From contig CAVWTN010000002.1 in the NCBI GenBank assembly GCA_963757945.1, positions 1,426,001 to 1,490,000 of the forward strand: 64,000 bases of DNA. The letters run 5' to 3'. Below, piece after piece: positions 52,257-60,816 of this stretch; position 1 is the first letter of the stretch, and each line of letters opens with the position of its first letter. The translations under genes were made by a program, and so were the position numbers. The stretch is from CAVWTN01 sp963757945 (GTDB lineage: Bacteria; Vulcanimicrobiota; Vulcanimicrobiia; Vulcanimicrobiales; Vulcanimicrobiaceae). The notes under the pieces are model-generated. The model had not been told where the DNA came from. It saw nothing but the letters and a program-made list of their open reading frames with translations, and searched no databases.

Positions 52257-52270
52257 GGGGGCGAACCCCC
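52257..52270. other. GC hairpin in the divergent gap before the membrane protein
   Basis: GGGGG-CGAA-CCCCC, a perfect 5-bp stem with a stable tetraloop, 12 bp upstream of the likely TTG start of the membrane protein. It may affect ribosome access or be part of the serA leader. No T tract. Confidence 0.3.
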
Positions 52271-52281
52271 AGTATTCCCGC

Positions 52282-53445
52282 TTGCGCGTAACCTCTCCCG
52301 TAAGAGCGGCGCTTGCAGCCGGAGCGCTGGCGCTTGTCGCGATCCTGCTCGGCTCCGGATTCAAAGCGACGGCGTACAACAATTACGTGCTCTTGGCCGA
52401 TGCGTTCTTGCACGGACACGTCTGGATCGAGCAGCCGCAGGCGGGGATCGACGCGCTCCTGCGCAACGGCCGCTATTACATCATCGAGGCGCCCTTGCCG
52501 GCGATCCTGCTCATGCCGTTCGTCGCGATCTCGGGCATGGCGGTGAATCAGACGCTCCTCTCCGCGGTCCTCGGCGGCGTCGCGATTTTCGCCGCATGGA
52601 CGATCGGTGCGCGGCTGGGGCTCTCGCAGGTCACGAACGCGTGGCTCTGCGCGTTCTTGCTGCTGGGCACGGACCTCTATTGGTGCTCGATGCTCGGCGA
52701 CGTCTGGTTCGTGGCGCACGTTTCCGCCGTCGCGTTCACGCTGCTGGCGCTCGCGGAGTTGCTCGGCGCGCGCCGGGCCTGGGTCGTGGCGCTGTGCGCG
52801 GTCGCGGCGTTCGAATCGCGCTTCGTGCTGGTTTCGGTCGTGCCGGTCTACGCGGTGCTGCTCGTGCTCGATCGCACATCGAGCGAAGAGCGCCGCCGGG
52901 TGCTCGTCTCGTACGCGCTGACGCTCCTGCCGTTCGCGCTGCTGTGGGCCGGCTATAACGAAGCACGCTGGGGCCTGCCGTACGACATCGGATACTCGAC
53001 CTGGTATCACCAAGATCCGATCGGCGAGACGACCGGCTCGCCGTTCCAACCGCAGTACGTGCCGTTCGAGCTGTACTCGTTCTTCGTGCTGACGCCCGCG
53101 TTCTATCCGAAGTGGCCGTACGTTGTGCCGACGATCATCGGGATCGCGCTGACCTGGACGAGCCCGGCGCTCGCGCTCGCGTTCCTCGCGCGCGCGCCGC
53201 GCCCGCTCGTGCTCGCGCTGTGGGCCGCGACGCTGCTGATCTTCATCCCGTCGATCCTGTACTACGCGAACGGAGCGACGCAGTTCGGCATGCGTCACGC
53301 GCTGGATTTCGAACCGTTCCTGTTCGTGCTGATGGCGCTCGGCGTGCGGGGCGGGATGCCCTCATGGGGAGCGCTGCTGTGCAGCTATTCGATCGCGGTC
53401 GGTGTTTGGGGAGCATGGTTCTGGCGTACGTTCTATAGGTACTGA
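52282..53445 (+). CDS. Polytopic membrane protein, GT-C glycosyltransferase-like
   Basis: About 387 residues; start set at TTG 52282 because the first membrane helix begins 6 residues later, but no good ribosome site is seen and TTG 52246 is possible. Eight to ten hydrophobic helices alternate with short loops; the first outer loop (NNYVLLADAFLHGHVWIEQP) and the Trp/Tyr/Pro-rich loop around SPFQPQYVPFELYSFF recall PMT/ArnT-like enzymes, though no DD/DE pair is certain. It diverges from serA. Function unassigned. Confidence 0.65.
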   Translation: MRVTSPVRAALAAGALALVAILLGSGFKATAYNNYVLLADAFLHGHVWIEQPQAGIDALLRNGRYYIIEAPLPAILLMPFVAISGMAVNQTLLSAVLGGVAIFAAWTIGARLGLSQVTNAWLCAFLLLGTDLYWCSMLGDVWFVAHVSAVAFTLLALAELLGARRAWVVALCAVAAFESRFVLVSVVPVYAVLLVLDRTSSEERRRVLVSYALTLLPFALLWAGYNEARWGLPYDIGYSTWYHQDPIGETTGSPFQPQYVPFELYSFFVLTPAFYPKWPYVVPTIIGIALTWTSPALALAFLARAPRPLVLALWAATLLIFIPSILYYANGATQFGMRHALDFEPFLFVLMALGVRGGMPSWGALLCSYSIAVGVWGAWFWRTFYRY

Positions 53446-53469
53446 AGCGAACGGGACGGAGGTGTCGCG

Positions 53470-56211
53470 GTGCCGGAGGAGCCTCCCGCCAAGCGCGTAG
53501 CGAAGCCCGCGGCGCGGAAGCCCGCCGCGCGGAAATCCGCGGCGCGGAAGCCCGCTGCGCCGAAGCCTGCTGCGCCGAAGAAGGCGGCCGGGCGGCCCGC
53601 GCAGCTAGACGAATACGTCGCGAAGCGCGATTTCAAGGTCACGCCGGAGCCCGCGGGCACGCACGCCCCGCCGAGCAGCGGACCCGCGCGGCTCTTCGTC
53701 GTGCAGATGCATCGCGCGAGCCGGCTGCATTGGGATTTCCGCCTCGAGGCGGACGGCGTGTTGAAATCCTGGGCCGTGCCGCGCGGGCCCTCGATGAAGG
53801 CCGGCGAGAAGCGGCTCGCGGTGCAGGTCGAGGACCATCCTTACGACTACCGCGATTTCGAGGGGACGATCCCGAAGGGGAACTACGGCGGGGGCGAGGT
53901 GATCCTGTGGGATCGCGGCGTGTACGCCCTGTACGAGGGGACCGACCCCAGCGCGGAGATCGCGAAGGGGAAGATCAAGATCGTGCTCGCGGGCGAGCGC
54001 TTGCGCGGCCTGTTCACGCTCGTGCGCATGCATGGCCGCGACGCGGAAGAGAACGCGTGGCTCTTGCTCAAGGACCACGACGATCTCGACGATCCGAACT
54101 GGCGCGTCGAAGACTATACGACGTCGGTTGCTTCCGGGCGTACGCTCGCCGAGATCGGCGCGGATCCCAAAGCGGCCCAGTGGCACGCGAAGGATCCGGC
54201 CGACGATCCGCTCCCCCAAATCGAAAGCCCGATGCTCGCGACGGCCGTGGATGCGGCCTTCGACGACGAGCGCTGGGGCTTCGAGGTCAAGTGGGACGGC
54301 TACCGCACGCTCTGCACGATCGCACGTGACGGCAGCGTCCACTTTCGCTCGCGCAACGGCAAGAGTTTCGACGGCATCTTCCCCGAACTCGAGGGGCTCG
54401 CGCAGGCGTTCGCGGACCGTCCGCTCCTGCTCGACGGAGAGATCGTCGTGCTCGACGCGCGCGGGCATCCTTCGTTTGCGGCCTTGCAGCAGCGGCTCGA
54501 TCGCTTCGGGCGTGCCGGTAAACGCGCGGATACGCCCGCGACGTTCGTCGCGTTCGATCTGCTCTATGCCGGCGGCCACGATCTGCGCGACGAGCCGCTC
54601 TCCGAGCGCAAACGGCGGCTCGAGGCGCTCGCACGCGACGGGCATGGCGTGCTCGTGAGCAAACACGTCGTCGGCAGCGGGCGCGAACTCTTTCGCGTCG
54701 CGAGCGGCGAGGGGCTCGAGGGGATCGTCGGCAAGCGGCTCGACAGCCGGTACGTCTCGCAGCGCAGCCGCGACTGGGTCAAGATCAAAGCGCGCCGGCG
54801 CCAAGAGTGCGTCATCGTCGGTTGGGCCGAGAGCCCCGCGCGCGCCGCGAGCTTCCGCAGCCTGCTGCTCGGGCTCTACGAAGGCGCTGCGCTCGTGTAT
54901 GCCGGCTCCGTCGGCTCGGGCTTCGACGAACGGCTGCTGACCGGAATCGCGCAGCGCCTGAAAGCGATCGAGATCGCGACGCCGCCCGTTCGCGACGTCC
55001 CGAAGGTGCAAGCGCGCGTGCATTGGGTCGAACCGCAGCTCGTGGCCGAGATCGAATTCGCGGAATGGACCTCGGACGGACTGCTGCGCCAGGCCGTGTT
55101 TGTCGCGCTGCGTTCCGACCGAGATCCGCGCAGCTGCGTGCGCGAGACGCCCGAGCCGCTCTCTCAGATCGTCCCGGAGGAGGCGCCCGAGCCGGCCCAG
55201 CCGCGCGCGATCCCGCATCCCGAGCCTCGCAAGAGCGCCGCGCACGCGCGCGCCAAGGGACCGGGGTTGCTGGAGATCGGCGGGCACGCGCTTGCGATCA
55301 CGAATCGCGCGAAGGTCCTCTGGCCGAAGGACGGCTACACGAAGGGCGACCTGATCGACTACTACCGGGCCGTCGCCGCCTGGATCGTACCGTTCTTGCG
55401 CGGGCGCCCCCTAACGCTCGAACGCTACCCGGACGGCATCGAGGCGCCGTCGTTCTTCGAGAAACATTCGCCGCGCGGGATGCCGGCCTGGGTGCGCACG
55501 GTCTCGATCGCGAGCGAAAGCTCGCGCGGCGGCAAGATCGACTATATCGTCTGCGACGACGAAGCGACGCTCGTCTATCTCGCGAATCTCGCGGCGATCG
55601 TCCTGCACGCCTGGACGTCGCGCTTGCCCGCGCTCGAACATCCCGATTTCATGCTGTTCGATCTCGATCCGTGGGAAGGGTGCACGCTCGCGACGCTCGT
55701 GCGCGTCACGCTGGCGTTCGGCGAGACGCTGCGCGAGATCGGACTCGAACCGCTCGTGAAGACCTCCGGCGGATCCGGCTTCCACGTGGTGGTCCCGCTG
55801 GCGGGCGGCTACCCGTACGCCGTCGTGAAGATGTTCGCGGAGCTGGTCGCGCGCCGCGTGAACGCCGTCCATCCGCAACTGACGACGCTCGAGCGGATGA
55901 CCGCGAAGCGTCCGCGTGGGACGGTGTATCTCGACTACGTCCAGGTCGGCGAGGGCAAGACGGTCGTCGCGCCCTACAGCGTGCGCGCGAACCCCGGGGC
56001 GCCGGTCTCGATGCCGCTGGGCTGGGCCGCGGTCGAGGAGCTCTCGGGGCGGGCGGATCCCGATGCCGTGGAGGCCTTCGCGGCCTACACGATCGCGACG
56101 GCCCCGGCCTTGCTCGGGGCCCACGGAGACGCCTGGGCCGGCGCCGCCTGGCGGCCCCAGCAGCTGGAGGACGCCTTGGCGAAGGCCCGGCGCCGCTGGG
56201 CCAAAGAATAG
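53470..56211 (+). CDS. ligD: NHEJ DNA ligase D (phosphoesterase-ligase-polymerase)
   Basis: 913 residues from GTG 53470. Order PE-LIG-POL as in Pseudomonas LigD. The phosphoesterase has H81, H87, D89 and R91 in the HRASRLHWDFRLE stretch; the ligase nucleophile is K274 in FEVKWDGYR with the OB domain following; the polymerase has D731/D733 in MLFDLDPW. Residues 12-41 are six KPAAR-type pentapeptides forming a basic tail. It repairs double-strand breaks with Ku, encoded 120 bp downstream on the same strand. Confidence 0.96.
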   Translation: MPEEPPAKRVAKPAARKPAARKSAARKPAAPKPAAPKKAAGRPAQLDEYVAKRDFKVTPEPAGTHAPPSSGPARLFVVQMHRASRLHWDFRLEADGVLKSWAVPRGPSMKAGEKRLAVQVEDHPYDYRDFEGTIPKGNYGGGEVILWDRGVYALYEGTDPSAEIAKGKIKIVLAGERLRGLFTLVRMHGRDAEENAWLLLKDHDDLDDPNWRVEDYTTSVASGRTLAEIGADPKAAQWHAKDPADDPLPQIESPMLATAVDAAFDDERWGFEVKWDGYRTLCTIARDGSVHFRSRNGKSFDGIFPELEGLAQAFADRPLLLDGEIVVLDARGHPSFAALQQRLDRFGRAGKRADTPATFVAFDLLYAGGHDLRDEPLSERKRRLEALARDGHGVLVSKHVVGSGRELFRVASGEGLEGIVGKRLDSRYVSQRSRDWVKIKARRRQECVIVGWAESPARAASFRSLLLGLYEGAALVYAGSVGSGFDERLLTGIAQRLKAIEIATPPVRDVPKVQARVHWVEPQLVAEIEFAEWTSDGLLRQAVFVALRSDRDPRSCVRETPEPLSQIVPEEAPEPAQPRAIPHPEPRKSAAHARAKGPGLLEIGGHALAITNRAKVLWPKDGYTKGDLIDYYRAVAAWIVPFLRGRPLTLERYPDGIEAPSFFEKHSPRGMPAWVRTVSIASESSRGGKIDYIVCDDEATLVYLANLAAIVLHAWTSRLPALEHPDFMLFDLDPWEGCTLATLVRVTLAFGETLREIGLEPLVKTSGGSGFHVVVPLAGGYPYAVVKMFAELVARRVNAVHPQLTTLERMTAKRPRGTVYLDYVQVGEGKTVVAPYSVRANPGAPVSMPLGWAAVEELSGRADPDAVEAFAAYTIATAPALLGAHGDAWAGAAWRPQQLEDALAKARRRWAKE
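53503..53592 (+). repeat. Six 15-bp tandem repeats encoding KPAAR-type pentapeptides
   Basis: Encodes LigD residues 12-41 as KPAAR, KPAAR, KSAAR, KPAAP, KPAAP, KKAAG. The same 5-residue periodicity and K/A/P composition occurs in the sensor kinase tail at 45439-45648. Confidence 0.8.
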
Positions 56212-56331
56212 GCGCGCCGAACAACGCGATTAGCCGGAATTAAGACCGGAGACGGCTAAGGAACGGAGTCCCGGCGCCGCCGATCTTATCACCAGGCTCG
56301 GTTCGTGCGCCCGACCGGCAAGGAGCAGAGG

Positions 56332-57183
56332 GTGGCAGCAATCTGGTCCGGGGCGATCAACTTCGGCCTCGTAGCAATCCCGGTGAAACTCCGCACGGCG
56401 ATCCGCGACAACGATCTGCGCTTCAACTTTCTGCACAAGAAGGATGAAGGCCGGATCAACAACGTGCGACGTTGCAGCGTCTGCGGCGAGGAAGTCACCT
56501 ACGACGATCTCGTGCGCGGCTACGAGATCGAGAAGGGCCGCTACGTGCTGCTCGACGAGGACGATTTCAAACGCGCCGCGGTCGAGGCCACGCAATCCGT
56601 CGACATCGTGCAGTTCGTCGATCTGGCCGAGATCGACCCGATGTTCTTCGATAAGCCCTATTACCTCGAACCCGAGAAGAAGGGCCGCCACGCCTACGCG
56701 CTCTTGCGCGAGGCGTTGCGCGAGAGCAAGAAGGTCGGGATCGCGCGGGTCGTGATCCGCGCGCGCGAGCATCTGGCCGCCGTGGAAGCGAACGGCGAGG
56801 CGCTCGTCCTCAACCTGATGCATTTCGCCGATGAGATCGTCGATGCGAAGACGCTCGAGTTGCCCAAGCGCGAGACGCCGCCCGAGAACGAGATGAAGGT
56901 CGCGAAGCTCCTGATCGACTCGATGGCCGGAACCTTCGAGCCGGAGAAGTACGAGGATCGTTATCGCGGCGAACTGATGACGCTGATCGAAGCGAAGGCC
57001 GCGGGCACGCCGCTCGCCGCCGGCACTCCCGCGCCGCCGATGCGCGACAACGTCGTGAATCTGATGGACATCCTGCAAAAGAGTCTCGAGGCGACGAAAC
57101 GCCGCGATGCCGCCGCCGAAAACGACGCGCGGGAGCAAGAGAAGCCCAAGAAGACGACGCGCCGCAAATCGAGCGCCGCGTAG
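56332..57183 (+). CDS. ku: Ku DNA end-binding protein
   Basis: 283 residues from GTG 56332, set by AAGGAG 7-8 bp upstream. AIWSGAINFGLVAIPVKL opens the Ku beta-barrel; RRCSVCGEEVTYDDLVRGYE, VDIVQFVDLAEIDPMFFDK and FADEI follow. The C-terminus is Lys/Arg-rich (KKTTRRKSSAA) and probably disordered, as in many bacterial Ku proteins, where it aids DNA threading and LigD recruitment. Together with ligD it forms a two-gene NHEJ unit. Confidence 0.95.
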   Translation: MAAIWSGAINFGLVAIPVKLRTAIRDNDLRFNFLHKKDEGRINNVRRCSVCGEEVTYDDLVRGYEIEKGRYVLLDEDDFKRAAVEATQSVDIVQFVDLAEIDPMFFDKPYYLEPEKKGRHAYALLREALRESKKVGIARVVIRAREHLAAVEANGEALVLNLMHFADEIVDAKTLELPKRETPPENEMKVAKLLIDSMAGTFEPEKYEDRYRGELMTLIEAKAAGTPLAAGTPAPPMRDNVVNLMDILQKSLEATKRRDAAAENDAREQEKPKKTTRRKSSAA

Positions 57184-57199
57184 CCTGCGCGGAACCGGG

Positions 57200-57697
57200 C
57201 TAGTTCGGCGCTGCGGCTCGCACCGGGGCGTTCACGTCGATCTTCCCGGCCTTCTCGAAGCGCAGTTGTAGCGGGACGACGTCGCCGGCCTTGAGGGGAT
57301 GCTTCAAACCGATCAGCATCACGTGGTACGAGCCCGGCTTGAACCGCACCTGACCGCCCGCGGGGACGGCGACCGCGTTCACGCGCTTCATCGTCACCAT
57401 GCCTTGCATCGCGCTCATCCCCGACATGCCGGCCATGCCCTGCATGCCCTGCGCGTTGCCAGACGAGCCTTGGACCGTCTCGTGGATCTCGACGTGCGCG
57501 GCGACGGGGCTCCGCACTTCGAGCAGGCGGTCCGCGGACGCTCCGCCGTTGACGATCGTGAAGTAGGCGGCCCCGGTATCGGTCGCGGGACGCGACCAGG
57601 CCGCGTTGACGGTGAGCGTCGTGCCGGCCGAAGCCGCCGTGACGGCGAGTGCCAGCGATGCGGCGAGCGTGGCGGAGCAGAAGAGCGAGCGAATCAT
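57200..57697 (-). CDS. Periplasmic copper chaperone PCu(A)C
   Basis: 165 residues with signal peptide (SLALAVTAASA). PCu(A)C copper site: HVEIHETVQ, MVTMKRV and the C-terminal LKHPLKAGD region. Between the first His and the VTMKRV strand there is an extra Met/Gly-rich run, QGMQGMAGMSGMSAMQGM, which probably adds Cu(I) ligands. It delivers copper to the CuA/CuB sites of cytochrome oxidase. Its start overlaps the SCO gene stop by 4 bp. Confidence 0.92.
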   Translation of the reverse strand: MIRSLFCSATLAASLALAVTAASAGTTLTVNAAWSRPATDTGAAYFTIVNGGASADRLLEVRSPVAAHVEIHETVQGSSGNAQGMQGMAGMSGMSAMQGMVTMKRVNAVAVPAGGQVRFKPGSYHVMLIGLKHPLKAGDVVPLQLRFEKAGKIDVNAPVRAAAPN

Positions 57698-58275
57698 GAA
57701 AGCAAGTCCTCGAGCGTGCGCGTGAGTGCGGGCGTTTCGTCGTCCCAGCCGGCGACGGTGCGTAGCCGGCCGGAACGGTCGATCAGGAAGATCGCCGCGC
57801 TGTGCGAGACGGCATAGCCGTTCGCGGAGCCGTCCGGCTTCTGTTTCTTATGATAAACGAAGTAGGCTTTATAGACCGGATCGAGTTGCGCCGGGGTCCC
57901 GGTCAGGGCGACGATGCTGCGATCGAACAGCGCGACGTATTTTCCGAGCGCCTGGGGCGTGTCCCGCTCTGGGTCGACCGTGACGAAGGCGATCTCCAGG
58001 TCGGCGGAGCGCGAGCCGAGCGCCGTCTTCGCGTGCGCGAGGTTCGCGAGTGCGGTCGGACAGATGTCCGGGCAGTGCCCGTAGCCGAAGAACAGCGCGA
58101 CGGCTCGCCCGCGCTGCCGCGAGAGCGTATACGGCTGCCCGTTCTGATCGGTCAGCGTGAAATCAGGAGCCAGATTCGCCCGGTGGGTGTACGAATGATA
58201 CAGCGCGACCGCCGGGATCGCCGCGAGCGCGAGCAGGGCCGCGATGAGGACGATGCGCCACCTGGCGGCGTTCAT
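57694..58275 (-). CDS. SCO1/SenC copper-insertion protein
   Basis: 193 residues from ATG 58275. One N-terminal membrane helix (IVLIAALLALAAIPAVALY), then a thioredoxin fold with copper ligands C68 and C72 in GHCPDICPTA and H158 in YAVSHSAAIFLID. It assembles the CuA centre of cytochrome c oxidase. It is flanked with 4-bp overlaps by a small membrane protein upstream and PCu(A)C downstream, a compact copper-delivery operon. No oxidase subunit genes lie in this window. Confidence 0.93.
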   Translation of the reverse strand: MNAARWRIVLIAALLALAAIPAVALYHSYTHRANLAPDFTLTDQNGQPYTLSRQRGRAVALFFGYGHCPDICPTALANLAHAKTALGSRSADLEIAFVTVDPERDTPQALGKYVALFDRSIVALTGTPAQLDPVYKAYFVYHKKQKPDGSANGYAVSHSAAIFLIDRSGRLRTVAGWDDETPALTRTLEDLLS

Positions 58276-58595
58276 CAGGAGCGTCCTTGCGGGAGCGGCA
58301 GATCGCGCGGCGCCGAGGCCAGGTAGAGCACGCGCAACCCGAGCGCGACCACGAGGAACGCCGTCGTAAAGAAGAACGCCGGCCGCACCAGATCGAGCGG
58401 CCCGAGCGGCAGGTTGCGGCCGAATAACTTCAAGAGCGCGAGAGCCACGCAGAGGATCCCGTACGCGCGCTGAATGTGCCGGTCCGGATCGACGCGCGGC
58501 GTGAAAAACCAGACCGCGTGCTTGGGCGAGGCCCAGCGCAGGATCGTCACCCCAATCAGCAGGCACAAGATGCCTACGGCCGCGCTCAGAGCCAT
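58275..58595 (-). CDS. Small membrane protein of the copper operon
   Basis: 106 residues from ATG 58595 (GTG 58670 is an alternative start adding 25 polar residues). Three hydrophobic segments: LSAAVGILCLLIGVTIL, AYGILCVALALLKLFG and PAFFFTTAFLVVALGLRVL. No Cys/His/Met cluster for metal. Coupled to the SCO gene by a 4-bp overlap; function unknown. Confidence 0.65.
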   Translation of the reverse strand: MALSAAVGILCLLIGVTILRWASPKHAVWFFTPRVDPDRHIQRAYGILCVALALLKLFGRNLPLGPLDLVRPAFFFTTAFLVVALGLRVLYLASAPRDLPLPQGRS

Positions 58596-58754
58596 ATCGA
58601 AAAGCCGGTTATCCGGGAATCCGCACTCGATCACGCCCGCCTCGTAGCGGAGCTTTTCACCCGCACGCACTTCTCCGGCGCGCGCGCGCGATCTTCTCCT
58701 CGCGAACCGCCGGACGTACCGGCGCAGCGGCGCTCGCGCCGCAATGGCGACGCG

Positions 58755-59498
58755 TCACACCCAGCGGAACGTTCGCGCGCTCACGACGGTCCCGGCGATC
58801 GTCCAAAGCACGAGGCAGAGGATCCAGCCGCCGAACTGCGTCAGCGATGCGCCGTCGATCGAGACGGAGCGGAAGATGTCGATGAACTGCGTGGAGGGAA
58901 GCATGCGCAGCGCCGAGCTGACGGCATGCGGGAATCTGTCGATCGGAACGTACGCATCCGAAATGAACGCGAGCGGCACGGTGAGGATCGAGGCGATGTT
59001 GTTCGCGCTCTCGGTCGTTCGCGCGAGCGCGCCGATGATCGTGCCGAGCGAGACGAACGTCGCCGTTCCGAGCAGCAGGATCCCGAGGATCTCGAAAGGG
59101 TTGCCGATGATGCGCACGTGGAACAGCAGCGCGCCCGCGGTGACCAAGACGATCGCCTGGATCGCCAGCAGCGTCATGCGATAGACGACGAGCGACGCGA
59201 AGAAGACCCAGGGCGGGATCGGCGTCAGGTACACGCGTCGCAGCAAGTGTTTCTCGCGGAACGTCGCGAGCATCACGCCGACGCCCCAGAACCCCGAGCT
59301 GAGCACCTGCGCGCCGATGATTCCCGGCACGAGGAACGCCGACGATTTCGAATTCGGCCCGGTCGAAAACGCGAACGAGAACAGCACGAGGAAGAAGACC
59401 GGCATCGCGAGCGTCCAGAACATCATCTCGCCGTCGCGCCGGAAGTACCACAGGAAGTGCATCTTCGTCTGCACGTAAAACATTCGCAGCACGTTCAT
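58755..59498 (-). CDS. ABC-2 type transporter permease
   Basis: 247 residues with six membrane helices. FYVQTKMHFLWYFRRDGEMM leads into the first helix, and REKHLLRRVYLTPIPPWVFF is the ABC-2 coupling-helix region. The C-terminal LPSTQFIDIFRSV precedes the last helix. It forms the membrane part of an exporter with the ATPase encoded 4 bp upstream. It is the last gene of a five-gene minus-strand operon. Confidence 0.92.
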   Translation of the reverse strand: MNVLRMFYVQTKMHFLWYFRRDGEMMFWTLAMPVFFLVLFSFAFSTGPNSKSSAFLVPGIIGAQVLSSGFWGVGVMLATFREKHLLRRVYLTPIPPWVFFASLVVYRMTLLAIQAIVLVTAGALLFHVRIIGNPFEILGILLLGTATFVSLGTIIGALARTTESANNIASILTVPLAFISDAYVPIDRFPHAVSSALRMLPSTQFIDIFRSVSIDGASLTQFGGWILCLVLWTIAGTVVSARTFRWV

Positions 59499-59502
59499 GG
59501 CG

Positions 59503-60474
59503 CTATTCTCCGATCGTTTCGCCCGTGATCGCGATGAACGCGTCCTCGAGCTCGGGGCGGTGCATGTCGAGCGATCTGATCTTCGCGCCGAGCGCGTTGG
59601 CGTGCGTGACGACCGCGGCGAGCGCGAGGCCGGGCTCGCCGGCGGTCACGAGCGTCCAGTCTTCCCCTTCGCGGGTCCACGTGCCGAGCGCCGCGAGCGC
59701 GTCGTCCGGCGAGAAGCCGTCGGCGGTGATGCAGACGCTCGCTTCGCCGCCGTAGCGCGCGACGAGATTCGCGGGCGTGTCCTGCGCGACGATCTTGCCG
59801 CTCTGCACGACGCAGATCGTATCGCAGAGCCGCTCCGCCTCTTCGATGTAATGCGTCGTCAGCACGATCGTCTTGCCCTCGTTGCGCAGGCGCTCGACTT
59901 CGCCCCAGAGGATCCGCCGCCCGAAGGCGTCCATCCCGGCCGTCGGCTCGTCGAGGAAGAGCACTTCGGGATCGTGCTGGAGCGCGAGCGCGAGCGCGAG
60001 ACGCTGCTGCTCGCCGCCGGACATCTGCGCGATCTGCCGGTCGAGTTTGCCCTCCAGGCCCACGCGCCGGGCCATCTCTTCCGAACGCGGCTTGAGGCTG
60101 TAATACGCGGCGTACAACTCGAGCACTTCGCCGACGCTCGCCTTCTCGGGCAGCGACGTCGCCTGAAGCTGCACGCCGAACTGCGGGCGCAACAATGCGA
60201 GGTCGCGGCCGCGCGTCGGATCGAGCCCGAGGATGCGGATCGAACCCGACGTCGGCTGCCCGATCCCGATGCAACACTCGAGCGTCGTCGTCTTGCCCGC
60301 GCCGTTTCGGCCGAGCAAGCCGAAGATCGCCCCGCGCGGCACGGTGAAGCTCACGCCCGCGACGGCTTCGACGTCGCCGTAACGCTTGACGAGGTTCTCG
60401 ACGACGATCGCTTCGCTCACGGGAGCTTGACCGGGCACGAGGGGCGGGGTTTGCACGGCGCGGGCGATCGTCAT
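59503..60474 (-). CDS. ABC transporter ATP-binding protein (DrrA-like)
   Basis: 323 residues from ATG 60474. Walker A GRNGAGKTTT, signature MSGGEQQRLALALAL (the usual LSGGQ is MSGGE), Walker B VLFLDEPTAGMD and switch His in LTTHYIEEAERL. A C-terminal 90-residue extension (from ITADGFSPDDAL) is typical of DrrA/CcmA-like drug or polymer exporters. Its ATGA start overlaps the DUF2834 gene stop. It powers the ABC-2 permease downstream. Confidence 0.94.
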   Translation of the reverse strand: MTIARAVQTPPLVPGQAPVSEAIVVENLVKRYGDVEAVAGVSFTVPRGAIFGLLGRNGAGKTTTLECCIGIGQPTSGSIRILGLDPTRGRDLALLRPQFGVQLQATSLPEKASVGEVLELYAAYYSLKPRSEEMARRVGLEGKLDRQIAQMSGGEQQRLALALALQHDPEVLFLDEPTAGMDAFGRRILWGEVERLRNEGKTIVLTTHYIEEAERLCDTICVVQSGKIVAQDTPANLVARYGGEASVCITADGFSPDDALAALGTWTREGEDWTLVTAGEPGLALAAVVTHANALGAKIRSLDMHRPELEDAFIAITGETIGE

Positions 60475-60794
60475 GCGATCGCCCCCCGCTCGAGCGCCCG
60501 CGCCCGCACGAACAAGAACAGCGGGAACGCGAAGCACAACCCGATCGCGAGGTTCGCGACCACGAACCAGCCCGCGCCGCGGATCCCCAGGCGCCGCGCT
60601 TCGGGGAAGAGGAACGCCCAAAACGCCAGCGACGAGACGAACAGGTCGCCGAGCAAGAGCCGCGCGCCGTCGCTCGCGGTGAATTGCTGCAGGAAGAGTC
60701 CGGCGTCGGCGCCGTGCTGCAGCGAGAACGGGATGCTCGTGACGATCGGCACGAAGAAACCCGCGACGGCGAGCGCCGCATAGACGTTTTTCAT
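60471..60794 (-). CDS. DUF2834 small membrane protein
   Basis: 107 residues, three membrane helices: YAALAVAGFFVPIVTSIPF, LLLGDLFVSSLAFWAFLF and WFVVANLAIGLCFAFPLFLF. Length, LFLQQFTASDGARLLLGDL and the FPEARRLGIR linker match DUF2834. Function unknown. It sits between the MFS gene (22 bp upstream) and the ABC ATPase (4-bp overlap). Confidence 0.75.
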   Translation of the reverse strand: MKNVYAALAVAGFFVPIVTSIPFSLQHGADAGLFLQQFTASDGARLLLGDLFVSSLAFWAFLFPEARRLGIRGAGWFVVANLAIGLCFAFPLFLFVRARALERGAIA

Positions 60795-60816
60795 CGCAGG
60801 CCTCCCTCGGGCGCGT

